From positions 22,084 through 86,083 of the forward strand of contig NZ_KB907633.1 in NCBI RefSeq assembly GCF_000382145.1: a stretch of 64,000 bases of DNA, written 5' to 3'. The position numbers and the translations under genes were made by a program. The stretch is from Psychrobacter lutiphocae DSM 21542 (lineage in GTDB: Bacteria; Pseudomonadota; Gammaproteobacteria; Pseudomonadales; Moraxellaceae). Of the stretch, positions 39,091 through 48,370 are shown piece by piece (position 1 is the stretch's first letter; every line of letters starts with the position of its first letter). Below the pieces are notes generated by a model. The model was not told the DNA's origin. It made no database searches and saw nothing but the letters and a program-made list of their open reading frames with translations.

Positions 39091-40011
39091 ATGAGCGTGC
39101 GTCATTTTTTAACACTACTTGATTTGTCTCCAGCTGAGCTTGAAGCCTTAATTAAGCGAGCAAGTGAGCTCCGAAAAATGCAACATATGGGGGAGGTTTA
39201 TCAGCCCTTTGTTGGTCGTACTTTAGGAATGATTTTTGAAAAATCCTCTACCCGCACCCGCATCTCCTTTGAGACTGGTATGGGACAGTTTGGTGGTCAC
39301 GCCATCTTCTTATCACCAAAAGATACCCAGCTCGGTCGTGGTGAGCCAATTGAAGACTCTGCACGTGTGATATCAAGTATGGTTGATATCATTATGATTC
39401 GTACCTTTGAGCATGAAAAAGTAGAACGCTTTGCCGAATATTCCTCAGTACCTATCATCAATGCCTTAACCGATGACTTTCACCCCTGCCAGCTACTCGC
39501 AGACATGCAGACCTATTACGAGCATCGTGGTAGTATCAAAGATAAAATTGTTACCTGGGTCGGAGATGGCAATAATATGTGCTCGTCTTTTATGGCAGCA
39601 GCCAATCAATTTGGTTTTGAACTTAGAGTGGCAGCACCTTATGGCTTTGAGCCTAACCCAGATCTAATGCAAAAATTTAAACACTGTGTTAGCTTGGTTG
39701 AGGATGTACAAGAAGCCGCCAAAGATGCTCACTTGATTGTGACCGATGTGTGGGCAAGTATGGGGCAAGAAAGCGAGCAAAACACCCGTGCCCGCCGCTT
39801 TGCGCCCTACCAAGTCACCCCGTCATTACTGGATAAAGCTGATCCAGATGTGTTGTTTATGCACTGCTTACCAGCACACAGAGGTGAAGAAATTTCACAT
39901 GATATGCTAGATGATCCAAGATCTGTGGTGTGGGATGAAGCTGAGAACCGTTTACATGCCCAAAAAGCCTTAATGGAGTTTTTACTAAAAGACAAAATCA
40001 AACTTAATTAA
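39091..40011 (+). CDS. argF: Ornithine carbamoyltransferase
   Basis: 306 residues. Converts ornithine and carbamoyl phosphate to citrulline. Motifs: carbamoyl-phosphate-binding [18 protein letters not shown], the ornithine region DVWASMGQE, and the catalytic [11 protein letters not shown]. It stands alone, between alr and a convergent lipid gene. An AT-rich partial palindrome lies upstream, but I could not match it convincingly to an ArgR box. Confidence 0.97.
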   Translation: MSVRHFLTLLDLSPAELEALIKRASELRKMQHMGEVYQPFVGRTLGMIFEKSSTRTRISFETGMGQFGGHAIFLSPKDTQLGRGEPIEDSARVISSMVDIIMIRTFEHEKVERFAEYSSVPIINALTDDFHPCQLLADMQTYYEHRGSIKDKIVTWVGDGNNMCSSFMAAANQFGFELRVAAPYGFEPNPDLMQKFKHCVSLVEDVQEAAKDAHLIVTDVWASMGQESEQNTRARRFAPYQVTPSLLDKADPDVLFMHCLPAHRGEEISHDMLDDPRSVVWDEAENRLHAQKALMEFLLKDKIKLN

Positions 40012-40030
40012 ACTGGTTGACTAACTTTTT

Positions 40031-40084
40031 AGCTTATTGATTTTCTAAAGCTTATTGGTTTTCTAAAGCTTATTGATTTTCTAA
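40031..40084. repeat. Tandem repeat, 3 x 18 bp, overlapping a gene end
   Basis: Three copies of AGCTTATTGATTTTCTAA between argF and the convergent phosphatidyltransferase gene. The last copy contains the final codons of that gene (Phe-Leu-Glu-Asn-Gln and stop, read on the minus strand). Confidence 0.93.
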
Positions 40085-40777
40085 AAAGTGATACGCACTA
40101 AGCGAACGGTTATAAATAGTAAACACACAGCCAATACAAATAATCACCAATACTGTTAGCAGCATCCATCCTGAGCCAGAAGCATTGGACGAGGCATTAG
40201 CTGTCATCTCTGATATTGCAGGCCATAATCTGCCTAGCCAAGGCTCAATTGCAGTGAGCACACATGCCAGCGTTAATAGTGCCATACGATGTTGCTTTGC
40301 CATTGGTCCAGAAAAATTACTTGGTGCACCTATACTCACCGCCAAGGTCCGCACATAAGCAGTCATTACAGCCAATAGTGCTGCTAACCAGCCAAGAGTC
40401 GATCCCCAGCTAACAGCCGTTACTGCATAGCCGGCACCAATCAAAATTAAAGGATCTGCAATTCGATCAGGAATATCATTGAACATCTCTCCTGATGCCG
40501 TCCCTTTACCGCCTTCAATTGCTACCATACCATCAAACAAATTACATAACAACCGACACTGTATAAACACAGCAGCTGCTAAAGGCAATAACCATAACAG
40601 CGAGCCACTCACATAAGGTAACGTAAATAAGCAGGCAGATGCTAGAGCTGCAAAGACAACGCTAGTAATAGAGATTTGGTTAGGGCTGATGTTTTTATTG
40701 CTTAGCCACTTAGCAATGACTTTTGCCAGTCCAATGCTTCGTACTTTTAATGGCCTTCGACCCTCTAGTTCAGACAT
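40070..40777 (-). CDS. CDP-alcohol phosphatidyltransferase family protein
   Basis: 235 residues from the ATG at 40777 (AAGGAG upstream). It has six or so membrane helices and the CDP-alcohol transferase signature in a variant form: LFDGMVAIEGG, then GEMFNDIPDRIAD with the spaced aspartates. It would join a CDP-activated lipid to an alcohol. The YnbA-like variant motif makes the substrate uncertain. A small membrane protein gene lies upstream on the same strand, so the two may work together. Confidence 0.82.
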   Translation of the reverse strand: MSELEGRRPLKVRSIGLAKVIAKWLSNKNISPNQISITSVVFAALASACLFTLPYVSGSLLWLLPLAAAVFIQCRLLCNLFDGMVAIEGGKGTASGEMFNDIPDRIADPLILIGAGYAVTAVSWGSTLGWLAALLAVMTAYVRTLAVSIGAPSNFSGPMAKQHRMALLTLACVLTAIEPWLGRLWPAISEMTANASSNASGSGWMLLTVLVIICIGCVFTIYNRSLSAYHFLENQ

Positions 40778-40931
40778 GATACTCCTTATCTTTATTGTTA
40801 TCCGCTTGTACTCTGCTCTTAGCTTAATCAACACGCACAATAAGCTGGCGCTATTGCCCAGCATAACAGGATCTTGTGTTAAAAATACTAAGATTGAAGT
40901 CTGCTTGAACTATTTTAAATCGTTTATTTAA

Positions 40932-41336
40932 TCAAAACGGGAGGTGTCTTGAATTATATACAGACTTCTGTAATTTGACGGCAGTAATCACACAAAATAT
41001 AAACGCCACCGTTAATGCAGGTGCAATGGTAAAGAAAATGTGTGCTGTGCCAACAAGGCGATGAGTCAATATCAAACAACTACCAGTTAGACTTACCGCA
41101 AGCAATCCTGGCAATATCAGACGCAGCTTACCCTCAGGCAGCCGTTGAAAGATAAAGCTTACCAAGCGCACCAATACCAAGGTAATACAGCAACTGGCAA
41201 GCCCTTGAGTTAATGCAGAAGTTAATTGGTTTTCAGAGCCTGCATTGACATAATATGCCCAGCCTCCCCATAATACAAAAGCAAAAAAAGCAGAGATCAA
41301 ATGATAGGTCAGACCGACATGGGGAGTTTGATGCAT
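40932..41336 (-). CDS. Small membrane protein of unknown function
   Basis: 134 residues from the ATG at 41336, with four hydrophobic segments (about 10-30, 40-62, 73-92 and 100-122) and a short basic C-terminus. The frame is open to a GTG at 41423. That extra part is encoded by the 18-bp tandem repeat and reads as Tyr-Asn-Asn units, so I do not favour it. It lies between rpiA and the CDP-alcohol transferase, all on the minus strand. Not recognised. Confidence 0.6.
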   Translation of the reverse strand: MHQTPHVGLTYHLISAFFAFVLWGGWAYYVNAGSENQLTSALTQGLASCCITLVLVRLVSFIFQRLPEGKLRLILPGLLAVSLTGSCLILTHRLVGTAHIFFTIAPALTVAFIFCVITAVKLQKSVYNSRHLPF

Positions 41337-41364
41337 ATGGCAATGTCTTATTTGGTTGTTATGG

Positions 41365-41434
41365 TACACTTGGTTATTATTGTACACTTGGTCATTATTG
41401 TACACATGGTTATTATTGTACACTTGGTTATTGA
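41365..41434. repeat. Tandem repeat, 18-bp unit, 4 copies
   Basis: Four copies of TACACTTGGTTATTATTG (one or two changes each) between rpiA and the small membrane protein gene. Confidence 0.93.
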
Positions 41435-41452
41435 GTCATATTCCAAAGCACA

Positions 41453-42112
41453 TTAACGGGTTAATTTCTCAACACCAGTTGACTTTGCTATTAATAGAGT
41501 ATCCGCCTGGTTCGCTGCAAAAATACCATTGCAGACGACTCCTACGATATTATTTAAACGCTGCTCCATATCGCTAGCGCTTTCTATATTTAGCTGATAA
41601 GTATCTAAGATAACATTACCATAATCAGTGACAAAGCCTTCACGATACACAGGTTCACCACCAAGCTTCACTACCTCACGTGCCACATAAGATCGAGCCT
41701 GAGGCAACACCTCAATTGGAACTGGAAACTCACGACCAAGCTGAGTTACCCATTTGCTCTCATCAACCATGCAAATAAACTGCTTGGAAGCAGCAGCGAC
41801 AATTTTCTCACGAGTTAACGCACCGCCTCCGCCTTTAATCAATTGTAAATTTGGGTTCACCTCATCAGCGCCATCTAGATATAAATCTACCTCACCGACA
41901 AAGTTTAAATCCATCACTTCAATACCAATTGCCTCTAATTTTTCTTGTGTGACTTTTGAGCTGGCAACTGCACCTTTAATGCGGATATCTCCTAAAAAAT
42001 CTATCAAGCAGTTTACGGTTGTACCTGTACCCACTCCCAAAATCATACCATCTTCAATATAGCTTAAAGCTGCTTTTGCGACATCTTTTTTAAGCTTAAG
42101 TTGCTGACTCAT
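41453..42112 (-). CDS. rpiA: Ribose-5-phosphate isomerase A
   Basis: 219 residues, the usual length. Interconverts ribose-5-phosphate and ribulose-5-phosphate. Phosphate-binding [16 protein letters not shown], the active-site DGADEVN and the conserved [15 protein letters not shown] are all intact. First of three minus-strand genes. Confidence 0.97.
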   Translation of the reverse strand: MSQQLKLKKDVAKAALSYIEDGMILGVGTGTTVNCLIDFLGDIRIKGAVASSKVTQEKLEAIGIEVMDLNFVGEVDLYLDGADEVNPNLQLIKGGGGALTREKIVAAASKQFICMVDESKWVTQLGREFPVPIEVLPQARSYVAREVVKLGGEPVYREGFVTDYGNVILDTYQLNIESASDMEQRLNNIVGVVCNGIFAANQADTLLIAKSTGVEKLTR

Positions 42113-42275
42113 AACGACCCTTTTCGCTCTGTGATACTAAAAAAATTACGGTAAAATACAATGACACATAATACCAAATCTAACTACTTTTTTGGTTATT
42201 TCTCTATCTAAATCGCAACTTTTTGAGTGTCTAATCATTTTTACCTCATCAGCTACTTACTTCTACTATCGCCAT

Positions 42276-42363
42276 AACCTGTATCTGCTGGCTCAATAAC
42301 CTGTTTCTGCTGACTCAATAACCTGTTTCTGCTGGCTCAATAAGCTGTTTCTGCTGGCTCAAT
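42276..42363. repeat. Tandem repeat, 4 x 22 bp
   Basis: Four copies of AACCTGTTTCTGCTGGCTCAAT with one or two substitutions each, in the 394-bp divergent spacer between rpiA and ilvA. The spacer is otherwise unremarkable, with no attenuator-like leader peptide seen before ilvA. Confidence 0.94.
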
Positions 42364-42506
42364 AAAAGTTATCAAGCTGATAACCAATTATCATCAATAA
42401 TTTAACACCTAAAACTTGCAGGATTTAAAAAAACAGCATACGCTAAGGCCTATGACTAATCGTCACCCTCCTAATACTCAACTGGTAAATAATTATAGGA
42501 TTATCT

Positions 42507-44060
42507 ATGCTTTCAAAATGGGTTCGTAATATTCTTCAAGCTACCGTATATGATACTGCTATTCAGACACCTTTAGATATTGCACCAAAACTATCAGCAA
42601 GGTTTAACAATGATATTCGCCTCAAGCGAGAAGACTTACAGCCTGTTTTTTCTTTTAAGTTACGCGGTGCTTACAACCGAATTAGCCAATTATCGGAAGA
42701 GCAAAAAGCCCGCGGTGTCATCTGCGCCTCTGCCGGCAATCATGCTCAAGGTGTTGCCTTTTCAGCAGCCAAGCTTGGTTTACAAAACGTCATTGTTATG
42801 CCGACTACCACACCAGATATCAAAGTAAATGCCGTAAAAGCACTTGGTGGTAATGTAGACTTATATGGCGATAGCTTCGATGTTTCAAACCGCTATGCTA
42901 TCGAACTTGCAAAAAAAGAAGGGCTGACCTATATCCCACCTTATGATGATGAGCTTGTCATCGCAGGACAAGGTACCGTAGCGCTTGAGATCAATCAACA
43001 ATGGCGAGATGTTGAATATATATTTGTGCCTGTTGGTGGAGGTGGCTTATTAGCTGGAGTTGCTGCTTTTTTAGGTGATGTTGCACCTCATGCCAAAGTC
43101 ATAGCAGTTGAGCCAGAAGGTGCTGCCAGCTTAAAGGCGGCATTAGCAGCCAACGAACGCGTTGTATTGCCTCAGGTGAGCTTGTTTGTTGATGGTACGG
43201 CTGTGGCACAAATAGGCGAGCTACCCTTTGATGTCATCAATCTTACAAAAAGTGATAATTCAGGCAAACTCATCGAACAAGAAGTCATCACCTGTACAAA
43301 TGATGAAGTCTGTGCTGCTGTCAAAGATGTATTTGAAGAATGTCGTAGTATTGTAGAGCCATCAGGCGCTCTTGCGCTTGCAGGGATGAAAAAATATTTA
43401 ACAGGTAAAAAGCTTACTAATAAAAACTGTGTCGCCATCGTATCTGGTGCTAACATGAACTTTGATCGGCTACGTTATATCGCTGAACGTACTGAAATTG
43501 GTGAAAAAAAGGAAGCCATTTTTGCTGTAACTATCCCAGAGCGTATTGGAGCATTTTTGGAGTTTTGCCGAAATTTAAAAGGGCGCAATATTACGGAATT
43601 TAACTATCGTGCACGTAGCCACACCTCACCTGACTCTTTAGAGCCTGCTTCAATATTTGTAGGTATTGCGCTTAAAGAAGGGGATAAAGAGCGTCATGTT
43701 ATAGCTCAGTCATTAGCAGAGTCTGGTTACGATGCCCACGATTTAACAGATGATGATATTGCTAAGTCGCATATCCGATATCTTATTGGCGGTCATGTTG
43801 GTCTTGAAAACGAACAATTATTTAAGGTTAGCTTCCCAGAACGTCCTGGTGCCCTGCTCAACTTTTTAGAGAAATTAGGGTCAGACTACAACATTACTTT
43901 ATTCCACTATCGAAACCATGGAGCGGCCGATGGTCGTGTGTTAGTAGGTATCCATGCTCCTGATGCCAGCTCATGTGCTGTTCAAGAAACACTACAAAGA
44001 ATTGGCTATGACTGTACACCCGTTACTGATAATATTGCTTATAAACTCTTTTTAAAATAA
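42507..44060 (+). CDS. ilvA: Threonine ammonia-lyase, biosynthetic
   Basis: 517 residues. Converts threonine to 2-oxobutanoate, the first step to isoleucine. The catalytic part has the PLP lysine K51 in SFKLRGAYN, ASAGNHAQGVA, and the phosphate-binding VGGGGLLAGVAA. The C-terminal third holds two ACT-like domains (AVTIPERIGAFLEF and VSFPERPGALLNF), as in isoleucine-inhibited long IlvA. Confidence 0.96.
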   Translation: MLSKWVRNILQATVYDTAIQTPLDIAPKLSARFNNDIRLKREDLQPVFSFKLRGAYNRISQLSEEQKARGVICASAGNHAQGVAFSAAKLGLQNVIVMPTTTPDIKVNAVKALGGNVDLYGDSFDVSNRYAIELAKKEGLTYIPPYDDELVIAGQGTVALEINQQWRDVEYIFVPVGGGGLLAGVAAFLGDVAPHAKVIAVEPEGAASLKAALAANERVVLPQVSLFVDGTAVAQIGELPFDVINLTKSDNSGKLIEQEVITCTNDEVCAAVKDVFEECRSIVEPSGALALAGMKKYLTGKKLTNKNCVAIVSGANMNFDRLRYIAERTEIGEKKEAIFAVTIPERIGAFLEFCRNLKGRNITEFNYRARSHTSPDSLEPASIFVGIALKEGDKERHVIAQSLAESGYDAHDLTDDDIAKSHIRYLIGGHVGLENEQLFKVSFPERPGALLNFLEKLGSDYNITLFHYRNHGAADGRVLVGIHAPDASSCAVQETLQRIGYDCTPVTDNIAYKLFLK

Positions 44061-44124
44061 AACATTACTTTTCGGCTTTAAAATGCCTTGATACCTTACT
44101 TATAACGGCAACGGAAAAAATCTT

Positions 44125-44547
44125 ATGAAGCCTTTTGTAATCAAGTCCCTAATATGCGTCAGTGCTTTGGCTTTCTATAGTCATGCACAAGCCGAACTGG
44201 TTGATAAGTCGACAACCATGGTTAAAACTGAAGCTGACATGCTTGCGTATTATGCACAGACTTTTGCTACACGCGGTGCGTCATGGAAAAAAACACCTAA
44301 TCTTAAGGTGCCTTACAGTGTTACTACGCGTCATAACTCGGGTGATACCTTTAAATTAAGCGCTCGCCTGGATGTGGCTAAAGATGGCAGTATAACAAAC
44401 GTATCGATTGTTCAAAGTAGCGGAGATCAGCGTTTGGATACTGCCGCCTTAGCAGCATTTAAAAATGCAAAATTAAACCCATTTATAATAGATGGAAGGC
44501 CTGTTCCAGGTCGAATTACTATCCCAGTGGTTTATAAAATTCAATAA
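44125..44547 (+). CDS. Exported TonB C-terminal-domain protein
   Basis: 140 residues. A signal peptide ends near HAQA (24). A basic linker and a TonB_C-like domain follow (about 65-140: DGSITNVSIVQSSGDQRLDTAAL, then FIIDGRPVPGRITIPVVYKI). It lacks the usual retained membrane anchor and Pro-rich spacer of TonB, and no exbB/exbD are nearby, so energy transduction is doubtful. It may be a periplasmic binding or envelope protein. Confidence 0.78.
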   Translation: MKPFVIKSLICVSALAFYSHAQAELVDKSTTMVKTEADMLAYYAQTFATRGASWKKTPNLKVPYSVTTRHNSGDTFKLSARLDVAKDGSITNVSIVQSSGDQRLDTAALAAFKNAKLNPFIIDGRPVPGRITIPVVYKIQ

Positions 44548-44645
44548 CACCAGTAATATTAGCGCTTAGCTATTTTGGGTTATTATAGACTGCTTATAAA
44601 CGTTACTATTTTTCTAAATCTTATTTATAGAGGGTCTATTTGATT

Positions 44646-45068
44646 ATGTCTAACAATGCTCATTCAAGCTCTGCGCAGCGACAAAAGGTGCGCCTTGATA
44701 AATGGCTATGGGCGGCTAGATTTTTTCGTACACGCAGTTTGGCAAAGCAAGCCATTGAAGGCGGCAAAGTCCACTTTGCTGGTAGCCGAGTCAAAACCAG
44801 TAAAGAAATCAGCGTTGGTGATGAGCTCACCATTCGCCAAGGCTCGGCCACCGCCATGACCGAAAAGACAGTTGTTGTTAAAGACCTATCTACCCAAAGA
44901 GGCAACGCCACTGTTGCTCAGACCTTATATGAAGAAACCCAAGAAAGCATCGAGCGCCGAGCCTACTTCTCTGAACAACGTAAGCTTGCTAATCTTGCCC
45001 GCCCTGACACCAAACCTAATAAAAAACAACGCCGAGAATTACAGCGCTTTAAATACCAGTCAGATTAA
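44646..45068 (+). CDS. hslR: Ribosome-associated heat shock protein Hsp15
   Basis: 140 residues from the ATG at 44646. A TTG at 44640 has better spacing to AGAGGG, so the start is ambiguous by two codons. The S4 RNA-binding domain reads RLDKWLWAARFFRTRSLAKQAIEGG, with a very basic C-terminus (KPNKKQRRELQRF). Relatives rescue 50S subunits that carry nascent chains. Confidence 0.92.
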   Translation: MSNNAHSSSAQRQKVRLDKWLWAARFFRTRSLAKQAIEGGKVHFAGSRVKTSKEISVGDELTIRQGSATAMTEKTVVVKDLSTQRGNATVAQTLYEETQESIERRAYFSEQRKLANLARPDTKPNKKQRRELQRFKYQSD

Positions 45069-45146
45069 AGACTATCGTTTCATTGCCAAGATTGCTAGAA
45101 TAAGTAGCTTATATCTATCTTATGTTATTTTTATCTATAATAATCA

Positions 45147-45248
45147 TACCTAATCTGAAAATTAAGATAACGAGGAAAGCGAGTGCAAACGCTACAAGTA
45201 GTAGATTTAGCGAATTTGACAAAGATAGGTTATTTTTCAGAAAAGGTA
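45147..45248 (+). mobile_element. Miniature element family A, copy 2 (102 bp)
   Basis: TACCTAATCTGAAAATTAAG to TTTTTCAGAAAAGGTA, flanked by TCA on both sides (45144-45146 and 45249-45251). It lies between hslR and the phosphatase gene, and its right end is about 46 bp before the phosphatase start. Confidence 0.88.
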
Positions 45249-45295
45249 TCATTTGATTTAGACCTGACTATAAATAAACCCTAATAGGTTGTACT

Positions 45296-45796
45296 ATGCC
45301 AATATCAGACTCTATGCCAAAATCTGTATTATTAGTTTGTCTTGGTAACATTTGTCGCTCACCTACTGCCGAAGGTATCATGCGTCAACGCGCTGCCATT
45401 GCTGGGCTGAGCCTAAAAACTGACTCTGCTGGTACAGGTGACTGGCACATTGGTAAGCATCCAGATGAACGTGCGCAAAAGCACGCCAAACAACACGGCT
45501 ATAACATCAGCAAACTGGTTGCCCGCCAAGTTGGTCCGCAAGACTTTATTGACTTTGATCTAATCTTAGCTATGGATGCACAAAACCTTGCTGATTTACA
45601 GCTTATTAAGCAGCGTGCCGAACAGCAATTTGACTCAAAACCGTTAGCACGTCTAGCACTCATGAGTGAAGTTGATAACAGCTACTATAAGCAAGATGTA
45701 CCAGATCCATATTACGGTGGTCCAGAAGGGTTTGAGGAGGTTATCAAACGCCTTGAGTCCTCAGTTGACGCTTGGATTGACAGCTGGATGATCTAA
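45296..45796 (+). CDS. Low-molecular-weight protein tyrosine phosphatase
   Basis: 166 residues. The CX5R loop is VCLGNICRSPTAEG (C15, R21) and the general-acid loop DVPDPYYGG, as in the Wzb/Etp/YfkJ class. No capsule or tyrosine-kinase genes are nearby, so the target is unknown. It lies 14 bp ahead of murB and is probably cotranscribed. Confidence 0.92.
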   Translation: MPISDSMPKSVLLVCLGNICRSPTAEGIMRQRAAIAGLSLKTDSAGTGDWHIGKHPDERAQKHAKQHGYNISKLVARQVGPQDFIDFDLILAMDAQNLADLQLIKQRAEQQFDSKPLARLALMSEVDNSYYKQDVPDPYYGGPEGFEEVIKRLESSVDAWIDSWMI

Positions 45797-45810
45797 CAGG
45801 GCATAAGCTT

Positions 45811-46950
45811 ATGAATAGCAGTAGCATTGATAACATCGCTCTGAATAAGACAGACACAACTTTGAACAGTACAGCCTTTGACCTTGCTATTAATGATGCC
45901 AGTTTAACAGCCTTCAATAGTATGCAGCTGTCTTGTCGTGCAGATCGCCTGATTCGTCTCACTGATGAGTCACAAGTTGCCCCTACCGTAACTCAGATAA
46001 AAGCACTAGGTACACCATGGTTTGTCTTATCAGGTGGCAGCAATGTTATCTTGCCAACTCAGTTACACGCCAGTGTTCTGCATCCTGCAATGCGTGGCAT
46101 TAAGGTAATTTCAGAAGATTCTCAACATATTGAGATTGAAGTTATGGCGGGTGAAAATTGGCATCAACTGGTTAGTTATAGTGTCGGTCATGGCTGGTAC
46201 GGATTAGAGAACCTTGCCCTGATTCCTGGTTTGGTCGGTGCATCTCCAGTACAGAACATTGGTGCCTATGGCGTACAAGTTGAGGAGCTAATTGCTGAAG
46301 TCACCGCTTTTCATTTGCCAACTGAACAATGGCATCAGCTTGATACTCGAGCTTGCCAGTTTCGCTATCGTGATAGCAAGTTTAAGCGTGAAGCTGGACA
46401 GTGGCTTATTAGTAAGGTGCGGTTTGTTCTTCATAAAGATGCCGAACAAGTAAATACCAACTATGGTGATGTAGCTAAGCTCGCTAAAAATTTAGCAGAA
46501 CAAGACCATCGCCAACATCTGACCGCTTCGGATGTAATGCAGGCTGTTATTCAAATTCGCCAAGCCAAGCTTCCAGACCCAAAACAGTTGCCAAACTGCG
46601 GTAGCTTTTTTAAAAACCCAATCATTACCAACAGCCACTATCAACAATTGCAACTGCAATATCCTGATATCGTGGGCTACCCAGTGGACACAACACAAAC
46701 AAAAGTAGCTGCTGGCTGGCTGATTGATAAAGCTGGGCTCAAAGGCAAAGGTATTGCCCCTATTTTGACTCACGACAAGCAGGCACTGGTATTGGTTAAT
46801 CATAGTGTGCAACAAGCATCAGTTACACCTGCCACACAAACTGATGTCTTAGCAACGCAGCACCTTATCCAACAAGAGATTGCCAAAAAATTTGCGATTG
46901 AGCTAGAGCGAGAGCCCGTTTTCTTAGACTCTCAGGCTCGTCCATGTTAA
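45811..46950 (+). CDS. murB: UDP-N-acetylenolpyruvoylglucosamine reductase
   Basis: 379-residue FAD enzyme that makes UDP-N-acetylmuramate. Motifs: FVLSGGSNVILP, NLALIPGLVGASPVQNIGAYG, CQFRYRDSKFK, the catalytic region LPNCGSFFKNPI, and AAGWLIDKAGLKGKG. Type I MurB. It is about 35 residues longer than E. coli, with a Ser/Thr/Asn-rich N-terminus before NSMQLSCRA. Confidence 0.95.
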   Translation: MNSSSIDNIALNKTDTTLNSTAFDLAINDASLTAFNSMQLSCRADRLIRLTDESQVAPTVTQIKALGTPWFVLSGGSNVILPTQLHASVLHPAMRGIKVISEDSQHIEIEVMAGENWHQLVSYSVGHGWYGLENLALIPGLVGASPVQNIGAYGVQVEELIAEVTAFHLPTEQWHQLDTRACQFRYRDSKFKREAGQWLISKVRFVLHKDAEQVNTNYGDVAKLAKNLAEQDHRQHLTASDVMQAVIQIRQAKLPDPKQLPNCGSFFKNPIITNSHYQQLQLQYPDIVGYPVDTTQTKVAAGWLIDKAGLKGKGIAPILTHDKQALVLVNHSVQQASVTPATQTDVLATQHLIQQEIAKKFAIELEREPVFLDSQARPC

Positions 46951-47111
46951 AGCAGACTTGGTCATAGCATGGATAGCAAATATCCTTATTTTTAACTGTT
47001 ATGGCTTAATTTTAATGGTAATGAGTTAGCTACAATAAACTCGGTCATATCCATAACGGCAATAGTTGGCTATAATTATTTGGGTTTATCATATATTTAA
47101 GTGAAGTCATC

Positions 47112-47969
47112 ATGGGCTCGTTGTTAAAGCGCTGTTATTTAGGAGTAAAAAAAGGCAGTTATTATGCCTTATCCCTTCTAGTACTCAGCGTTTTATGCTT
47201 TTTTACGCCGATATTCTCAACCTTAGGTTTATGGCTAATAAACCAACTGCCTGTGCCAGTTGTTTCTGAGTTTCAAGCAACTGCTAATGTTCAACAAAAC
47301 AAGTCATCAGCGTCTGATCAGTCATATCCGTTAAAACAACATACACCATCCACAGCACCTACCGCTTATGTGGTACTTGGTGGCGGTCTAACTGAGAAGA
47401 CCAGTTTTGACAAGTCACACAGCAATGACATAAGAAACAGCCCTAAAAGCGATGAGTCAAAAAGCAATAAGGACAATCAGATTGTCTTAAACGCTTATAG
47501 CTTGAATCGAATGCAGACGGTTCTTGCCCACTATCAGCAACACCCCTTACCCATTATTGCCACTGGTGTAGAAGCACCTTGGATGCGTGAGTGGTTAGCA
47601 CAACAAGGAGTGGATAATGTCATTACCGAAAATGCCAGTATGAATACGTGTGAAAATGCACGCTTTACCGCAAAGCGACTAAAATTAACCAATGTCTATC
47701 TGGTCACAGATGCCTATCACATGACCCGCACACGCCGTCAATTTGGTTTGAATCACATCCAAACTACCCCCATAATAGCACCCTTACCGATGCGAAAAGA
47801 CTGGCTAAAACCTAAAAATAATGCGCAACACTCAAGACGCACACTTTATGAGTTGGCCGCATATATCCGAGATATCATTGCACCACAGCAAAACTGTCGT
47901 GAGGCTGATGAGGTTAGCTTTGCTACCTTATTACGTAGCCGAAAGCCTGAAGATGTAAAAACTTTTTAG
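47112..47969 (+). CDS. YdcF/ElyC-like DUF218 membrane protein
   Basis: 285 residues. One membrane segment lies near the N-terminus (about 17-44). A DUF218 domain follows from 83: AYVVLGGGL, then LNRMQTVLAHY, PIIATGVEAPWM, ITENASMNTCENARFTA and YLVTDAYHMTRTRRQF. ElyC relatives act in envelope polysaccharide/lipid-carrier metabolism. A Ser/Lys/Asn-rich insertion at about 96-123 separates the GGG motif from the next helix. Confidence 0.87.
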   Translation: MGSLLKRCYLGVKKGSYYALSLLVLSVLCFFTPIFSTLGLWLINQLPVPVVSEFQATANVQQNKSSASDQSYPLKQHTPSTAPTAYVVLGGGLTEKTSFDKSHSNDIRNSPKSDESKSNKDNQIVLNAYSLNRMQTVLAHYQQHPLPIIATGVEAPWMREWLAQQGVDNVITENASMNTCENARFTAKRLKLTNVYLVTDAYHMTRTRRQFGLNHIQTTPIIAPLPMRKDWLKPKNNAQHSRRTLYELAAYIRDIIAPQQNCREADEVSFATLLRSRKPEDVKTF

Positions 47970-48023
47970 CTCTGGTAATTTCGTTAGCTGTTACAAACCT
48001 TTGTTAATAATGGACAAAAAATT

Positions 48024-48317
48024 ATGGTCAGTATGTATTTACTCATCCCACTTAGTCTTATGCTATTTGTAATAGGTATTTGGGCAGTTCATTATGCAGT
48101 CAAATCCAATCAGTTTGAAGACCTTGATAACGAATCACAACGAGTTATCCTAGATGATCGCCAAGAACGCCGTCAAGTCCTTGCCAACACGACCACACAA
48201 ACATCCAAGATAACCAAAAAAAAGACTCAAGCATCCGATAATACGCCTAACAAATTAGATATTGGTACAAATAATCCCAGCTTAGACTCGGATACGAATA
48301 ATAGCCCAGAGAGCTAG
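48024..48317 (+). CDS. ccoS: cbb3-type cytochrome oxidase assembly protein CcoS
   Basis: 97 residues. One membrane helix near the N-terminus, LLIPLSLMLFVIGIWAVHYAV, is followed by KSNQFEDLDNESQRVILDD, the CcoS signature. A long Thr/Asn/Ser-rich tail is not typical of the family. The oxidase genes themselves are not in the window. The next gene, a UreH-type membrane protein, is a common neighbour of cco genes. The stop codon lies in a 15-bp duplication (48305-48330). Confidence 0.88.
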   Translation: MVSMYLLIPLSLMLFVIGIWAVHYAVKSNQFEDLDNESQRVILDDRQERRQVLANTTTQTSKITKKKTQASDNTPNKLDIGTNNPSLDSDTNNSPES

Positions 48318-48370
48318 GACCCAGAGAGCTAAAGCTGTATAGACCTTTTTTTATTTTTGGACACAAATAT

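Noticed and set aside
41337..41423. N-terminal Tyr-Asn-Asn repeat extension of the small membrane protein
   Set aside because: It arises from an 18-bp intergenic tandem array and needs a GTG start without a clear ribosome binding site; an ATG lies just before the first conserved-looking segment.
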